Below, one piece after another: positions 35,131-45,941 of a DNA stretch of 64,000 bases. This stretch comes from Ursus arctos (taxonomy: Eukaryota > Chordata > Mammalia > Carnivora > Ursidae), in contig NW_026622930.1 in NCBI RefSeq assembly GCF_023065955.2, positions 17,895,449-17,959,448 of the forward strand, read 5' to 3'. Within the stretch, counting starts at the first letter, position 1, and each line of letters opens with the position of its first letter. A model generated the notes under the pieces. That model was not told where the DNA came from. It made no database searches and saw nothing but the letters and a program-made list of their open reading frames with translations. A program made the position numbers and the translations under genes.

Positions 35131-37344
35131 TTTTCACTTAAATTTGGAAAGGATTTGGTTAGATCTGGCCCCAGGCACGTATGACTGGGTCCAGTGAACC
35201 ACATGATATTGTTTGTATGTAGTCCCAGCTCCCCATCTCTTCTCCATTCTGCTGATGGACTGGCCTAATTATGTCAGCCTTCTCTACGTAGTTGACATCA
35301 CTACTTGAAACTCTCATTCCGGAGGAAATAAAGGAGCCTCCTTGTCATCTTTAATAAGGAAAACTCTAGGGCAGGATTCAGATTAGCCTGCTTGTGTTAC
35401 ATAATCATCCTTGTGTTAGTTTTTGACATTCAAATGGTGGGGTTTTACAATTGGGCTGAGTCATCTCTCCAAACCTGTTAGTAGAATATTGCGATGGGCA
35501 CCTACAGGAGAATAGGAGTGTGACTGCAGAAGGGAGAAAAGTTTGGTAAAAATGTGGGATGTTATTACTAAAAGAATGAATCTGTGATGGTAAGACATAA
35601 ATGACAGATGTTCACCAAGTCCTACTAGATCATGTTTATTTGATATGCTTATGCCAACACAATTTTATTGATTTATCTCAGAGAAAATTTTCCAGGTGCA
35701 AGGCATTTGATATAGTACTGTGGGAAAATTACTGTTATCAGTTGGATAATAATAGCTTAATAAAACTGAAAATAATTCAGCTAGATATTAAACTCACCAT
35801 TTAGAAAGCTTAATCCTGTCCTATAAACATTTCCCAGCATATTTTGCAACAATAAAATGTGAATGGAAATAGCATAATAATGAAAGGCTTTTTATTCCTG
35901 ATTCTAATCATGCCCTAGTCTTATTCCTGATTATGTTAAGAGTTGTATTGTTCAAAAATTATATATTAAAAAAATGAAAGCAGATGAAATTTTGGTTAAG
36001 TGTGGGGTGCACAAAGAGGTTTAAATAAAATGAATTTAATAAAAGTATATGATACTATGTCCTATAACATGATACAATATCAACTGGGCAAATAGCATTT
36101 TTATAATATTTTATTTTTTATTTTATATCTGTGACATATACAACAATCAAAATTCAACCAATTTCACAATTCATGGATATTGATGCCGTCACAGCTATAA
36201 ATACCCTATATTTTTATAGAGGTATTTATCAGATACTTAAATATTTATCCTTAGGTATTTATCCCTCTTCAGACAAATAATTTTTTATCAAATTCTATTT
36301 TTACAGACATATTTTAACATTCATAATCTAGTCAATATTGTTATTTTTACCAATCTATATCCATATAATGGATAAAGAATTTACTTGTTAAAACTACACA
36401 TGAAAGTCAATGATTAGCAAAACATAATTTGGTTAAGCTTCTTTGATTTACATTTAATCATTGTGTTTTCCTAGTAAAACTCAAGCAATGAATATTTAAC
36501 ATTTCTGTAAATTTACTGAAATAAAGAGATTGCAGAGATTTTCATTTTAATTTTCCTAAAAAATGGAGTACATCACCAAGCTCAGGTGTTATTAGAAAAC
36601 TGTGGAATAACAACAGGGAAGACCAAACAGATAGTAGGGAACTAAGGAACTACTAACCAGTAACAATCCATGTATTCACTCATAATATATGGAAGTAGAA
36701 TGCACCAGATAGAAATAAAATCATAAGAAACCATTGAAAAGAGCATACTTGAGGAAAATAAAATGAAGAAGATTTTTATTTAATTTAGAAATTAAAGTTT
36801 ACTGAACAAACAAGGGAGTACATGAATGAGTGTTGCATTACTTGAATATCAGTCAAAACAATGTGAGGGTACAAAACTGAATGTCTCATCTGATTTTAAG
36901 GTACTTATTGTCAATCATAAGTAGAAAGATACAAAGAATTACGTTTAATAAAATGATAGTATTTTTGTGGTCAGGGTATAATAGAAATGAGAAATAAGAG
37001 AAGAGGACAGATTGTATCAGGATAATGAGAATCTGAAATGATTCCATCACCAAGGGTACAAGGACAGTGAAAGGAAATATACTTTAACTTTTGTAAATAT
37101 TTAAAATAAAAGTCTTAATTTTGAAGAACATTCTCAGAGATGGAACAAATCCATTCCCCATAGATCTCAAGCTATGTAACCGCTTCATAGTAAATGACTC
37201 TTGAAGTGAATGGAAGAGTGAGTTCTAGTTTATCAGGCCCTTGGGGGAATAGAGGTAGGCATATGAATAAGATTGTTTACTCTTCTGTCATAAAGAGACA
37301 TGAATGGAGACTAGCAATCTCCAGACCAAAAGAACAGTTAGCAA
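35131..37344. other. Unassigned AT-rich DNA
   Basis: About 2.2 kb with no recognised repeat, gene or RNA. Confidence 0.45.
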
Positions 37345-37600
37345 TCTACCTGGAGTTTAGTAAGGCTGCGGTGGAGGGTAAGGGGAGCAGAGCAGAGCAG
37401 TGAGTCAGATAAATAACTAAGAAGGAAGACCAGAGGTTAAATCTGGTCACAGATGACTTCATTTGAATGGTTTTTTTTTTTTTGAACTTTATTTTGTAAG
37501 CAACATGAAGTTGTCAAAATGTATTTTAAGGAAGTCAGTGACATGATTTGATGTGCATTTTAGAAAAAAAAATATTCTTTCAGAAGTTTGGAGCACTATT
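37345..37600 (-). mobile_element. L2 LINE fragment, antisense
   Basis: Contains gaccagaggttaaatctggt, an actttattttgtaagcaaca segment, then aaggaagtcagtgacatgat, ttgatgtgcattttagaa. This is the antisense L2 coding-region 3' part. Diverged, interrupted by a poly-T. Confidence 0.6.
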
Positions 37601-38117
37601 TGCCAAGTGGGTTTTTTTTCCTTCTTTTTGGGGGACAAAAGTGATTCCATGAAATGTTATCAATGATTTTTACAAAACGATGAGAGGGTAGGAGGGAGGC
37701 ACGGGGGTGGGGAGGGGGAGAGAGAGGCCTTATAATCAAATGAATTTGAGAAACTCTATTGCATAAAGTTATCTGACAATATCACAATTTCAGTTACGAT
37801 TCTCCAAAGTAATTTAAAATACCCAGGCTTTCCTAGACTGTTTGATAAAGGAATTGTTCCAGAAAATTTGTCAATGTTAGTTTGGGAAATGCTGTCACAA
37901 AGTCTGAAATGGAATGCACCAGCCTGGAGGTAGGCAGTACTCTTAGGAAGCACTGAAATCTTTCAAGCAAATGTTGATGGGGGTTGGAAAGGAAAAGGTA
38001 GTATGGCTGGATAGGGTGAAACAGATCTCAGGGGGTAGAATACAAAAAATTTGATTGGATATGATTGGCCAGGGAAATGGTGGAGTCAAATTACTCTTTG
38101 ATTTCTATGTTTTCTAT
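37601..38117. other. Unassigned DNA with a G-rich tract
   Basis: A purine/G-rich low-complexity patch lies at 37682-37727. Otherwise nothing recognised. Confidence 0.45.
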
Positions 38118-38692
38118 CTGTATTATCTATTGTTGCTTACCAATTTACTCTAAAACATACTGGTTTAAAACTGCTCACATATTTCACAGTTCCCGTGGTC
38201 TAGAAATCAGGCATAATGTAGCTAGATTCATTGCTTTTCCATCTCTCGTAACTCTGCAATCAAGATGCCATCTTAGTCTGCGGTCTCACCTGCAGAGTCA
38301 ACTGGGGCAGGACCTTTTTCTAAGCTGATTTACCTGTTGGCAGGGTTCTGTTCCTCTAAGGCTGTTGGATCGAGGTCCTAAGTTTCTTCTTGGCTACTCT
38401 CCAGAGGTTATTCTCAGTTCCTTGCCATTTGGACTTTTCCATATGATAGCTTGCTTCATCAGAGTGAACAAGCAGAGAGAGTACAAGCAAAAGAAAGATT
38501 GCTAGCAAAAGAAGTCACTGCTTTTGTAGCCTAATCTTGGAAGTGATATCCAATCACATTTGCCATATTCAATTTGTTGAAAGCAAGTCACTATGTACGT
38601 CCAGCTTGCACTTAAGAGGAGGGAATTAGACAAGGACATGAATAATAGAAGACATGAATCACTGTGAACCATTTAGAAGGCTGCCTGCCACA
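38118..38692 (-). mobile_element. Old LTR-like interspersed repeat, family uncertain
   Basis: Starts with gtattatctattgttgctta and ccaatttactctaaaacata and ends with ggctgcctgccaca. The plan is the same as 197-692 and it is probably the same broad family on the same strand. I suspect an MLT1-type ERVL-MaLR LTR but cannot confirm it. Confidence 0.4.
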
Positions 38693-38777
38693 TTATCTAA
38701 TGGTAGATATGAAGAGAAATCTTCAGGGGCTTTTCCCTTAGAGAGAGATAACTGTTGATTAAGGCAACAACGGGGAA

Positions 38778-38784
<7 letters not shown>

Positions 38785-38819
<35 letters not shown>
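38785..38819. repeat. (CA)n microsatellite
   Basis: An almost uninterrupted ca run of 17 units just outside the LTR-like repeat. Confidence 0.97.
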
Positions 38820-38820
<1 letters not shown>

Positions 38821-39744
38821 CACTTCTCTACCCTATAAAGTGAATTACAATTATTTCTTTTAAAAGAAATAAAGTTTATTGGACAGCTGCCCGTTTAACT
38901 ATGTGATGCACCAAAGTATTTTTGTAATTTATGAAATTCGTGAACTGCATTTGATAAGTGATCTGTGTACACAACTGTGAATAGTTTACAATGTGTCTAA
39001 CACAAATACAGCCTGAAATAAACACAATTACTAATTAGTAAAATTTTTTTCAAGGATCGTTTTTATTTTTACTAAAAGCATTCTTGAAATAAAACATACA
39101 TATATTTTTGCATTACAATATCAGTATCATTCTTTCTTCTTTTTTCCTTTCTTCTTATAATGTTTTACACATGGCCTGAGAAACCATATGTTCCTGGTTA
39201 AGGACTTATTGTTTGCTAAATTGTTGTGGCCTTTCAAATTCTTTACACTCCTTTATCTTCTCACCCCCACCTCTCAATTTTATAAATATACATATACATG
39301 CAGTTTTCAACTAATGGAGTACTCAGTCCCCTGGGTGATCACACTCAAAGCAGTTTAGAAGAATGTAAACATTAGTGTGAGGAATTTGGTCTGTTTCAAC
39401 TTTCTAACTCTTAACTCCAGTCAGATTAGGTGGGCTTAATTATTTAACCCAAGTACTTGAGAGTTACCTAGATTAGTCTGGGAGATTGGTATCTGGAAAT
39501 CACAATTACTGGTCACACCCTGAACACAGACGGAGTGCTTCTGTTATTTAAAAAGGTATAGAGATACATTGCCAAATACTTTTCTAGTAGGCAGGCTTAA
39601 ATACAGTTGAAATGAAGTAAAAAATGAATTCTTTTTGTGTAGAGTGTGTGCGTGTGTGCATGATCTAATATGGGGTGTCAGTATGGCAAATTGCAATGAT
39701 AATGTTTTGGGGAACAAACAGCACTGCTGCTTAAATGTTGCTGC
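38820..39744. other. Unassigned AT-rich DNA
   Basis: No recognised gene or repeat. A gtgtgtgcgtgtgtgc patch occurs near 39643. Confidence 0.45.
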
Positions 39745-39850
39745 ACTTAGATGATTTACTTAATCTGAACCGTGATTTTATCATCTATGTAAAGACAATA
39801 ATAATACTTATCTCAAGGAATTTTTGAAAATTTTAAATAAGATGATATGA
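39745..39850 (+). mobile_element. MIR SINE fragment, sense
   Basis: Shows gatgatttacttaatctgaa, gattttatcatctatgtaaa, gacaataataatacttatct, a typical MIR 3' half. Confidence 0.7.
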
Positions 39851-39879
39851 GGTAGTAGTTAATTATTTAAAAAATTTAA

Positions 39880-40500
39880 AAATCAGAGAGATATGGTAGT
39901 CAGGGTGAGGGAAGAAGCTGGTTATCTGGATGGTCAGCAAAGGCCTCTGTGAAGAAACAACAGTGCCCCTCAGACTTGAATGGGAAAAGAAGCCAGGCTA
40001 GCAAAGATATGAGGAAGAATTTTCCCAGCTAAGAATATCTGGAAAACACAAAGGACCTAAGGCAGGAAGAAATTTGTTGTGTTTGGCTTAAAGAAAAAGG
40101 CCCGTGTGACTACATTGTATGAAGATGATGATTAGGAAAATTGGAGAAGGACAAAAACCAAGGCCAGGAATGCCTCACATAAAGTCCTTATAGGTAATTC
40201 AAAAGGCTTACATTTTATTCTATATGTAATTGGAAGCAACTGAGAGTTATCAGTAGGGAAACTGTGTGGCATAATTTATGTTCTAAAAAAAGAGGTTAGT
40301 CTGAATGGTCTGCATGGAATAGATTATACAGGAGTTAAAGGTGGATTCAAAAATTCTGAGATGATTTAGGTAGTCCAAGCTAGAGATGATGAGTTTTTGG
40401 AAGGTGAAAGACAAAGGAGATAGAAAGACGTGGAACAATTCAGAATACGTTTTTGAGATCAATCCAGAGAAATTCTTTGACAGACTGGATTCACACATAA
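39880..40500 (-). mobile_element. L2 LINE, antisense, longer copy
   Basis: A run of antisense L2 coding text: ggtcagcaaaggcctctgtg, aggcaggaagaaatttg, cttacattttattctatatg, tagtccaagctagagatgat. It may continue to about 41280 in more decayed form. The full-length L1 at 41399 appears to have inserted at or near its edge. Confidence 0.65.
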
Positions 40501-41387
40501 AAACAAAACCAAAACACAGAGAGAAATCAAACTTGAACCCTAGTTCATTGAATTAATTAGCTGTGTATATATTGACTTTTACTGTGGTGGAGAGTCTGAC
40601 CTGATTTGGGGTAGGGGGTTGGCAATGTAAATTTTGAGAAAATAATTCTTCGGTACAGATGATAAGTATACAGTAGGATATAAGATACTGAAATTCAGTG
40701 GATCATGGCTAAAAATAACATTTGGAAACCATTGGAATACAGATTGAATGAGTATTTGTAAAGAACTTGGAAATTTCTGAGACGTAGTACTCACAATCTA
40801 ATTGCTGAAGTTGCTCTGCTGTTATTATTTCTTTCATTGATGCATAAAATATGGGAAGAGAGGAGGACTGAAAATCAATCATTATTATATAACAACATTC
40901 CATCCAATATATTATTATATTCCAATAGTTAATGGTGAAACAGAAAAGGAGGCACTAGCAAAGGAAGTTTAAAAAAAAAAAAAACAAAGTACATTAAGAG
41001 GAAAAATAAAAGTGCCATTGTTTCTAAATATGAGAGAATGTGGTTAAAGAAGTAGAAAATAGTTATCTAAAAGAAATAGGAAATAGGAGATGACTATAAA
41101 GCTAATTATTGCACATGGCGGCATTCAGGTTACCGAGAATCTCAAACTGGTGCAGTTTCAGTATATTTGAAATGGAAACCATGTTGGATCCTGAGTAGGA
41201 AAAACGGGAAAGACAAGAAGTCAAGTTGTGATAATACTTAATGCTTCAAAAGGTTTTACTGGGAAGGGGACTGGAGATATAATGGAGTTGAAGAATATAT
41301 ATACAGAGTTTTTGTCATTGTTGTATATTTTTAAATGGTAAATCTTAAAGCATGTTTATATGCCACTGGGAATGAATCAATAGAAAA
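40501..41387. other. Unassigned DNA, possibly decayed L2
   Basis: No clear match. The overlapping minus-strand frames 40579-40903 have no domain. Confidence 0.35.
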
Positions 41388-41398
41388 GGAGAAAATCA

Positions 41399-42303
41399 GG
41401 AATAGGGGACCCCGTTTTCAGCCGGTCCCCTGAGTCGAGTTGGATAGGTACCAGACCAGCCTGAACATCCACGGAATCAGCTTGAGACGCAAGAAGATAC
41501 ATCTGGATCTCTACAAATGAACATCTCCAGCGCTGAGTATTGAGGTACAAAGCGGGGAGCCGTGAAACCGAGCACAGATATCGGAAGATAAACAGAAGGG
41601 GGAGGGAGCCGCCGTGTTCAGGCACTGGGAAGCGGTAGCCACCTGCATAGGGGAGCGGGCAGACTCACAGACCAGCACCTGCGAGAGAGCAGACTGAGAC
41701 CGTGAGCCGGGGAGCGCGTGCCACCAGACTGAAACGGAGCTCCTCCGGTGTGCTCACTGGAACCAGACTGAGACTGGGAGCTCCAGGAGCGCGCGGGGGC
41801 AGCTGGTGGCTGGTGGTGTTAGAAACACAAAGGACAGAGACGCGCCAGCCCTGGAAGTGAGGGCTGGGACGCCGGGTGTGGGGTGCACATCCCAGGACGC
41901 TGCAGGGTTGAGCAACCCCAACAGAAACAGAGTTAAAGTGGCCAGAACATCAGTGGAGAACGGTCCGCGATCCCTCTGTTCTGAGACAAAGGCTGAGATT
42001 CGGCTACTGCTGCTCTGACTCACAGAAGAGGCACAGCAAACCACCAGGGAAAGCCGCCAGAGAACAAAAGCCTGGAAATACCAGCTCACAGTGTGCCCAT
42101 CCCCATCCCCCCTCGCAGGGGACATGGTGACTCTACCCAAACAGGGTTGCCTGAGTATCGGCGTAGCTGGCCCCTCCCCCAGAAGGCAGGCTGAAAAATC
42201 AAGAAGCCCACATCCCTAAGATCCCTATAAAACAAGGGCGCACGGCCTAGGTCCCGGTCAATAATTTGGGCTCTGGACAACCCCGCAACCTCTCCTCATC
42301 AGA
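41399..42303 (+). promoter_or_regulatory. L1 5' UTR with presumptive internal promoter
   Basis: About 905 bp, much richer in GC and CpG than anything else in the window (for example ggggagcgcgtgccacc and gagcgcgcgggggcagc), lying directly before ORF1. L1 5' UTRs carry an internal RNA polymerase II promoter in mammals, so this is the only CpG-rich, promoter-like stretch here. No transcription-factor site is claimed. Age and CpG loss may have silenced it. Confidence 0.7.
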
Positions 42304-43430
42304 ATGACAAGAAGGAGAAATCCCCCCCAGGAAAGAAAAGACAATGAGTCTGTGGCCTCTGCCACAGAATAATGGATATGGATATAACCAAATTATCAGA
42401 AATGGAATTCAGAGTAACAATGGTCAAGATGGGGGCGCCTGGGTGGCACAGTGGTTAAGCGTCTGCCTTCGGCTCAGGGCGTGATCCCGGCGTTCTGGGA
42501 TCGAGCCCCACATCAGGCTCCTCTGCTAGGAGCCTGCTTCTTCCTCTCCCACTCCCCCTGCTTGTGTTCCCTCTCTCGCTGGCTGTCTCTATCTCTGTCG
42601 AATAAATAAATAAAAAATCTTTAAAAAAAAAAAAAAACAATGGTCAAGATGATGTGTAGACTTGAAAAAAGTATTAACGAAAATGTTAATGAGAATACAG
42701 AATCTGTAAGGGAGGAAATGAGAGCAAAACTGGCAGAAATTAAAAATTCTATGAGCCAAATGCAGACAAAACTAGAGGCTCTGACGGCCAGGGTGAATGA
42801 GGCAGAGGAACATATCAGCAAATTGGAGGATGGGTTAGTAGAAGACAAAGCTAAAATAGAATCTGGACTCAAAATAAATCCATGCTCAAGAATGTAGGTT
42901 ACAGGAGATTACTGACTCAATGAAACCTTCCAATGTCAGAATCATCGGTATCCCCGAGGGGGTGGAGAAAAACAGAGGTCTAGAAGAGATATTTTAACAA
43001 ATTGTAGCTGACAACTTCCCTAATCTAGCAAGGGAAACAAACATTCATGTCCAAAAGGCAGAGAGGACTCCTCCCAAGCTCAACCATGACAAACCTACAC
43101 CACGTCACGTCATAGTGCTATTTGCAAATATTAGATCCAAGGATACAGTATTGAAATCGGCCAGGGCAAAGAAATTTCTCACGTACCAAGGCAAAGGTAT
43201 CAGAATTATGTCAGACCTGTCTACACAGACCTGGAATGATAGAAAGGGTTGGGGGGGGGGGGCATTTTTAAAGCTCTTTCAGTGAAAAACATGCAGCCAA
43301 GGATCCTTTATCCAGCAAGGCTGTCATTCAGAATTGATGGAGAATAAAGACCTTCCAGAATCGCCAGTCATTGACCAATTTTGTAACCATGAAACCAGCC
43401 CTACAGGAGATATTAAGGGGTGTTCTATAA
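42304..43430 (+). pseudogene. L1 ORF1 pseudogene (RNA-binding protein ORF1p)
   Basis: The start MTRRRNPPQERKDN is in frame for 22 codons and then hits a TAA at 42370-42372, caused by a frameshift. A Can-SINE then splits the gene. The coiled-coil part resumes in 42640-42897 (MQTKLEALTARVNEAEEHIS is recognisable). The RNA-binding part follows with further breaks: a frameshift near 42870, TAA near 42995, a 12-13 base G run at about 43250-43262, and a 1-base loss at about 43343. The C-terminus (residues like SLTNFVTMKPALQEILRGVL) ends with TAA at 43428-43430. In functional L1s ORF1p is a trimeric RNA chaperone. This copy cannot make it. Confidence 0.9.
42432..42635 (+). mobile_element. Can-SINE, young bear-like subfamily, inside L1 ORF1
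   Basis: Head ggggcgcctgggtggcacag. A-box-like tggcacagtgg at 42444-42454 and B-box-like ggatcgagccc at 42498-42508 are the tRNA-derived Pol III promoter elements. Then comes the ccgctaggagcctgcttctt-type body, gctggctgtctctatctctg and an A tail. Flanked by a perfect 16-bp TSD aacaatggtcaagatg (42416-42431, 42636-42651). The best preserved copy in the window together with 55065. Confidence 0.97.
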
Positions 43431-43502
43431 AAGTAAAAAGGCCCCAAGAGTGATACAGAACAGTAAGTCACAATCTATAGAAACAAAGACTTTGCTGGCA
43501 AC

Positions 43503-45941
43503 ATGGCATCATTAAAATCATATCTCTCAATAATCAGTCTCAATGTAAATGGCCTAAATGCTCCCATAAATGCCACAGGGTTGCAGATTGGATAAAAAGA
43601 CATGACCCATCCATTTGCTGTGTACAAGAGACTCATTTTGAACCTAAAGATACTTTCAGACTGAAAGTAAAGGGATGGAATACCATCTTTCAAGCCAATG
43701 GACCTCAAAAGAAAGCTGGGGTAGCAATTCTCATATCAGACAGATTAGATTTTAAACTAAAGACTATAGTTAGAGACACAGAAGGGCACTATATTATTCT
43801 TAAAGGATGTATCCAATAAGTGGATATGACAATTATAAATATATATGCCCCCAACAAGGGAGCAGCAAGGTACACAAGCCAACTCTTAACCAGAATAAAG
43901 AGACAAATAGACAAAAATACATTAATAGTAGGGGACCTCAACACTGCACTATCAGAAATAGACAGAGCACCCATGCAGAAAATCGACAAAGAAACAAGGG
44001 CTTTGAATGCCATACTCGATGAGTTGGACCTCATAGATATATATAGAACACTACACCCCAGAACCAAAGAATACTCATTCTATTCTAATGCCCATGGAGC
44101 ATTCTCAAGAATAGACCATGTTCTGGATCACAAAATAGGTCTCAACTGATACCAAAAGACTGAAATTATTCCCTGCATATTCTCAGACCACAACGCTTTG
44201 AAATTGGAACTCAACCACAAGGAAAAATTTGGAAGAAACTCAAACACGTGGAGACTAAGAACCATCCTACTCAAGAATGATTTGATAAACCAGGAAATCA
44301 AAAATCAATTTAAAAAATTTATGGAGACCAATGAGAATGAAAACACAATGGTCCAAAACCTATGGGATACTGCAAAGGCAGTCCTAAGGGGGAAATACAT
44401 AGCCATCCAAGCCTCACTCAAAAGAATAGAAAAATCTAAAATGCAGTTTTTATATTCTCACCTCAAGAAGCTGAAACAGCAACAGAGGGACAGGCCTAAC
44501 CACTCACGAGGAAGCAGTTGACCAAGATTAGAGCAGAAATCAATGAATTATAAACCAGAAGTACAGTAGAGCATATCAACAGGACTAGAAGCTGGTTCTT
44601 TGAGAGAATCAATAAAATTCACAAACTGCTGGCAAGACTTATCCAAAAGAATAGAGAAAGGACCCAAATTAATAAAATTATGAATGAAAAAGGAGAGGTC
44701 ATGACCAACACCAATGAAATTGGAAGGATTATTAGAAACTTTTATCAACATCTATATACCAATAAATTAAGCAACCTGGAAGAGATGGAGGCCTTCCTGG
44801 AAACCTATAAACTACCTAGACTGAAACAGGAAGAAATTGATTTTTTAAACAGGCCAATTAATTATGAAGAGATTGAGACAGTGATAAACAACCTTCCAAA
44901 AAACAAAACTCCAGGCCCAGACTGTTTTCCTGGGGAATTCTACCAAACATTCAAAGAAGAAATAATACTTATTCTCCTAAAGCTATTTCAAAAAATAGAA
45001 ACAGAAGGTAAGCTACCAAACTCATTCTATGAGGCCAATATTACCTTGATCCCCAAACCAGGCAAAGACCCCATCAAAAAGGAGAATTACAGACCGATTT
45101 CCCTAATGAATATGGATGCCAAAATCCTCAACAAGATCCTGGCTAATAGAATCCAACAGTACATTAAAAGGATTATCCATCATGACCAAGTGGGATGCAA
45201 GGGTGGTTCAACATTCGCAAATCGATCGGGGTCTTAGATTTTATCCAGGAAGAAAAATTCAGAAATCATATGATTCTCTCAATAGATGCAGAAAAAGCAT
45301 TTGACAAAATACAGCATCCTTTCCTGATTAAAACACTTCAGAGTGTAGGGATAGAGGGTACATTACTCAATCTCATAAAAACCATCTATGAAAAGCCTAC
45401 AGCAAATATCATTCTCAATGGGGAAAAGCTGGAAGCCTTTCCCTTAAGATCAGGAACACAACAAAGATGCCCACTCTCGCCACTATTATTCAACATAGTA
45501 CTAGAAGTCCTTGCAACAGCAATCAGACAACAAAAAGGGATAAAAGGTATCCAGATCGGCAGAGAAGAAGTCAAAATGTCTCTCTTCGCAGATGACATGA
45601 TACTCTATATGGAAAACCCAAAAGAATCCACTCCCAAACTATTAGAAGTTATAGAGCAATTCAGTAATGTGGCAGGATACAAAATCAATGCTCAGAAATC
45701 AGTTGCATTTCTATACACGAATAATGGGACTGAAGAAAGAGAAATTAGGGAATCCATCCCATTTACAATAGCACCAAAAACCATAGGCTACCTTGGAATT
45801 AACTTAACCAGAGACATAAAGGACCTATATTCTAGAAACTATAAATCACTCTTGAAAGACATTGAGGAAGACATAAAAAGATGGAAAAATATTCCATGCT
45901 CATGGATCGGAAGAATTAACATAGTTAAAATGTCCATGCCA
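43503..45941 (+). pseudogene. Outer L1 ORF2 pseudogene, 5' part (endonuclease and part of RT)
   Basis: Begins with an ATG at 43503. The endonuclease domain is recognisable (NIYAPN, GDLNTA, FSRIDHVLDHK between 43825 and 44140) but frame-shifted near 43570 and broken by several stops. The RT domain starts around 44680 ([35 protein letters not shown]). A 13-bp loss at about 45191-45197 then shifts frame again. Past that, frame 45195 onward is open, with the FADD catalytic motif at 45585-45596. The [10 protein letters not shown] motif reads [10 protein letters not shown] here, so this RT is also altered at usually conserved positions. The gene is cut at 45941 by the inner L1 and resumes at 48657. 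Confidence 0.92.

Noticed and set aside
42432..42520. tRNA-like head of a Can-SINE (A and B boxes) as a tRNA gene
   Set aside because: It is followed by the SINE body and A tail and flanked by a TSD. It lacks a complete tRNA cloverleaf, so it is a retroposon, as are the other SINE heads.
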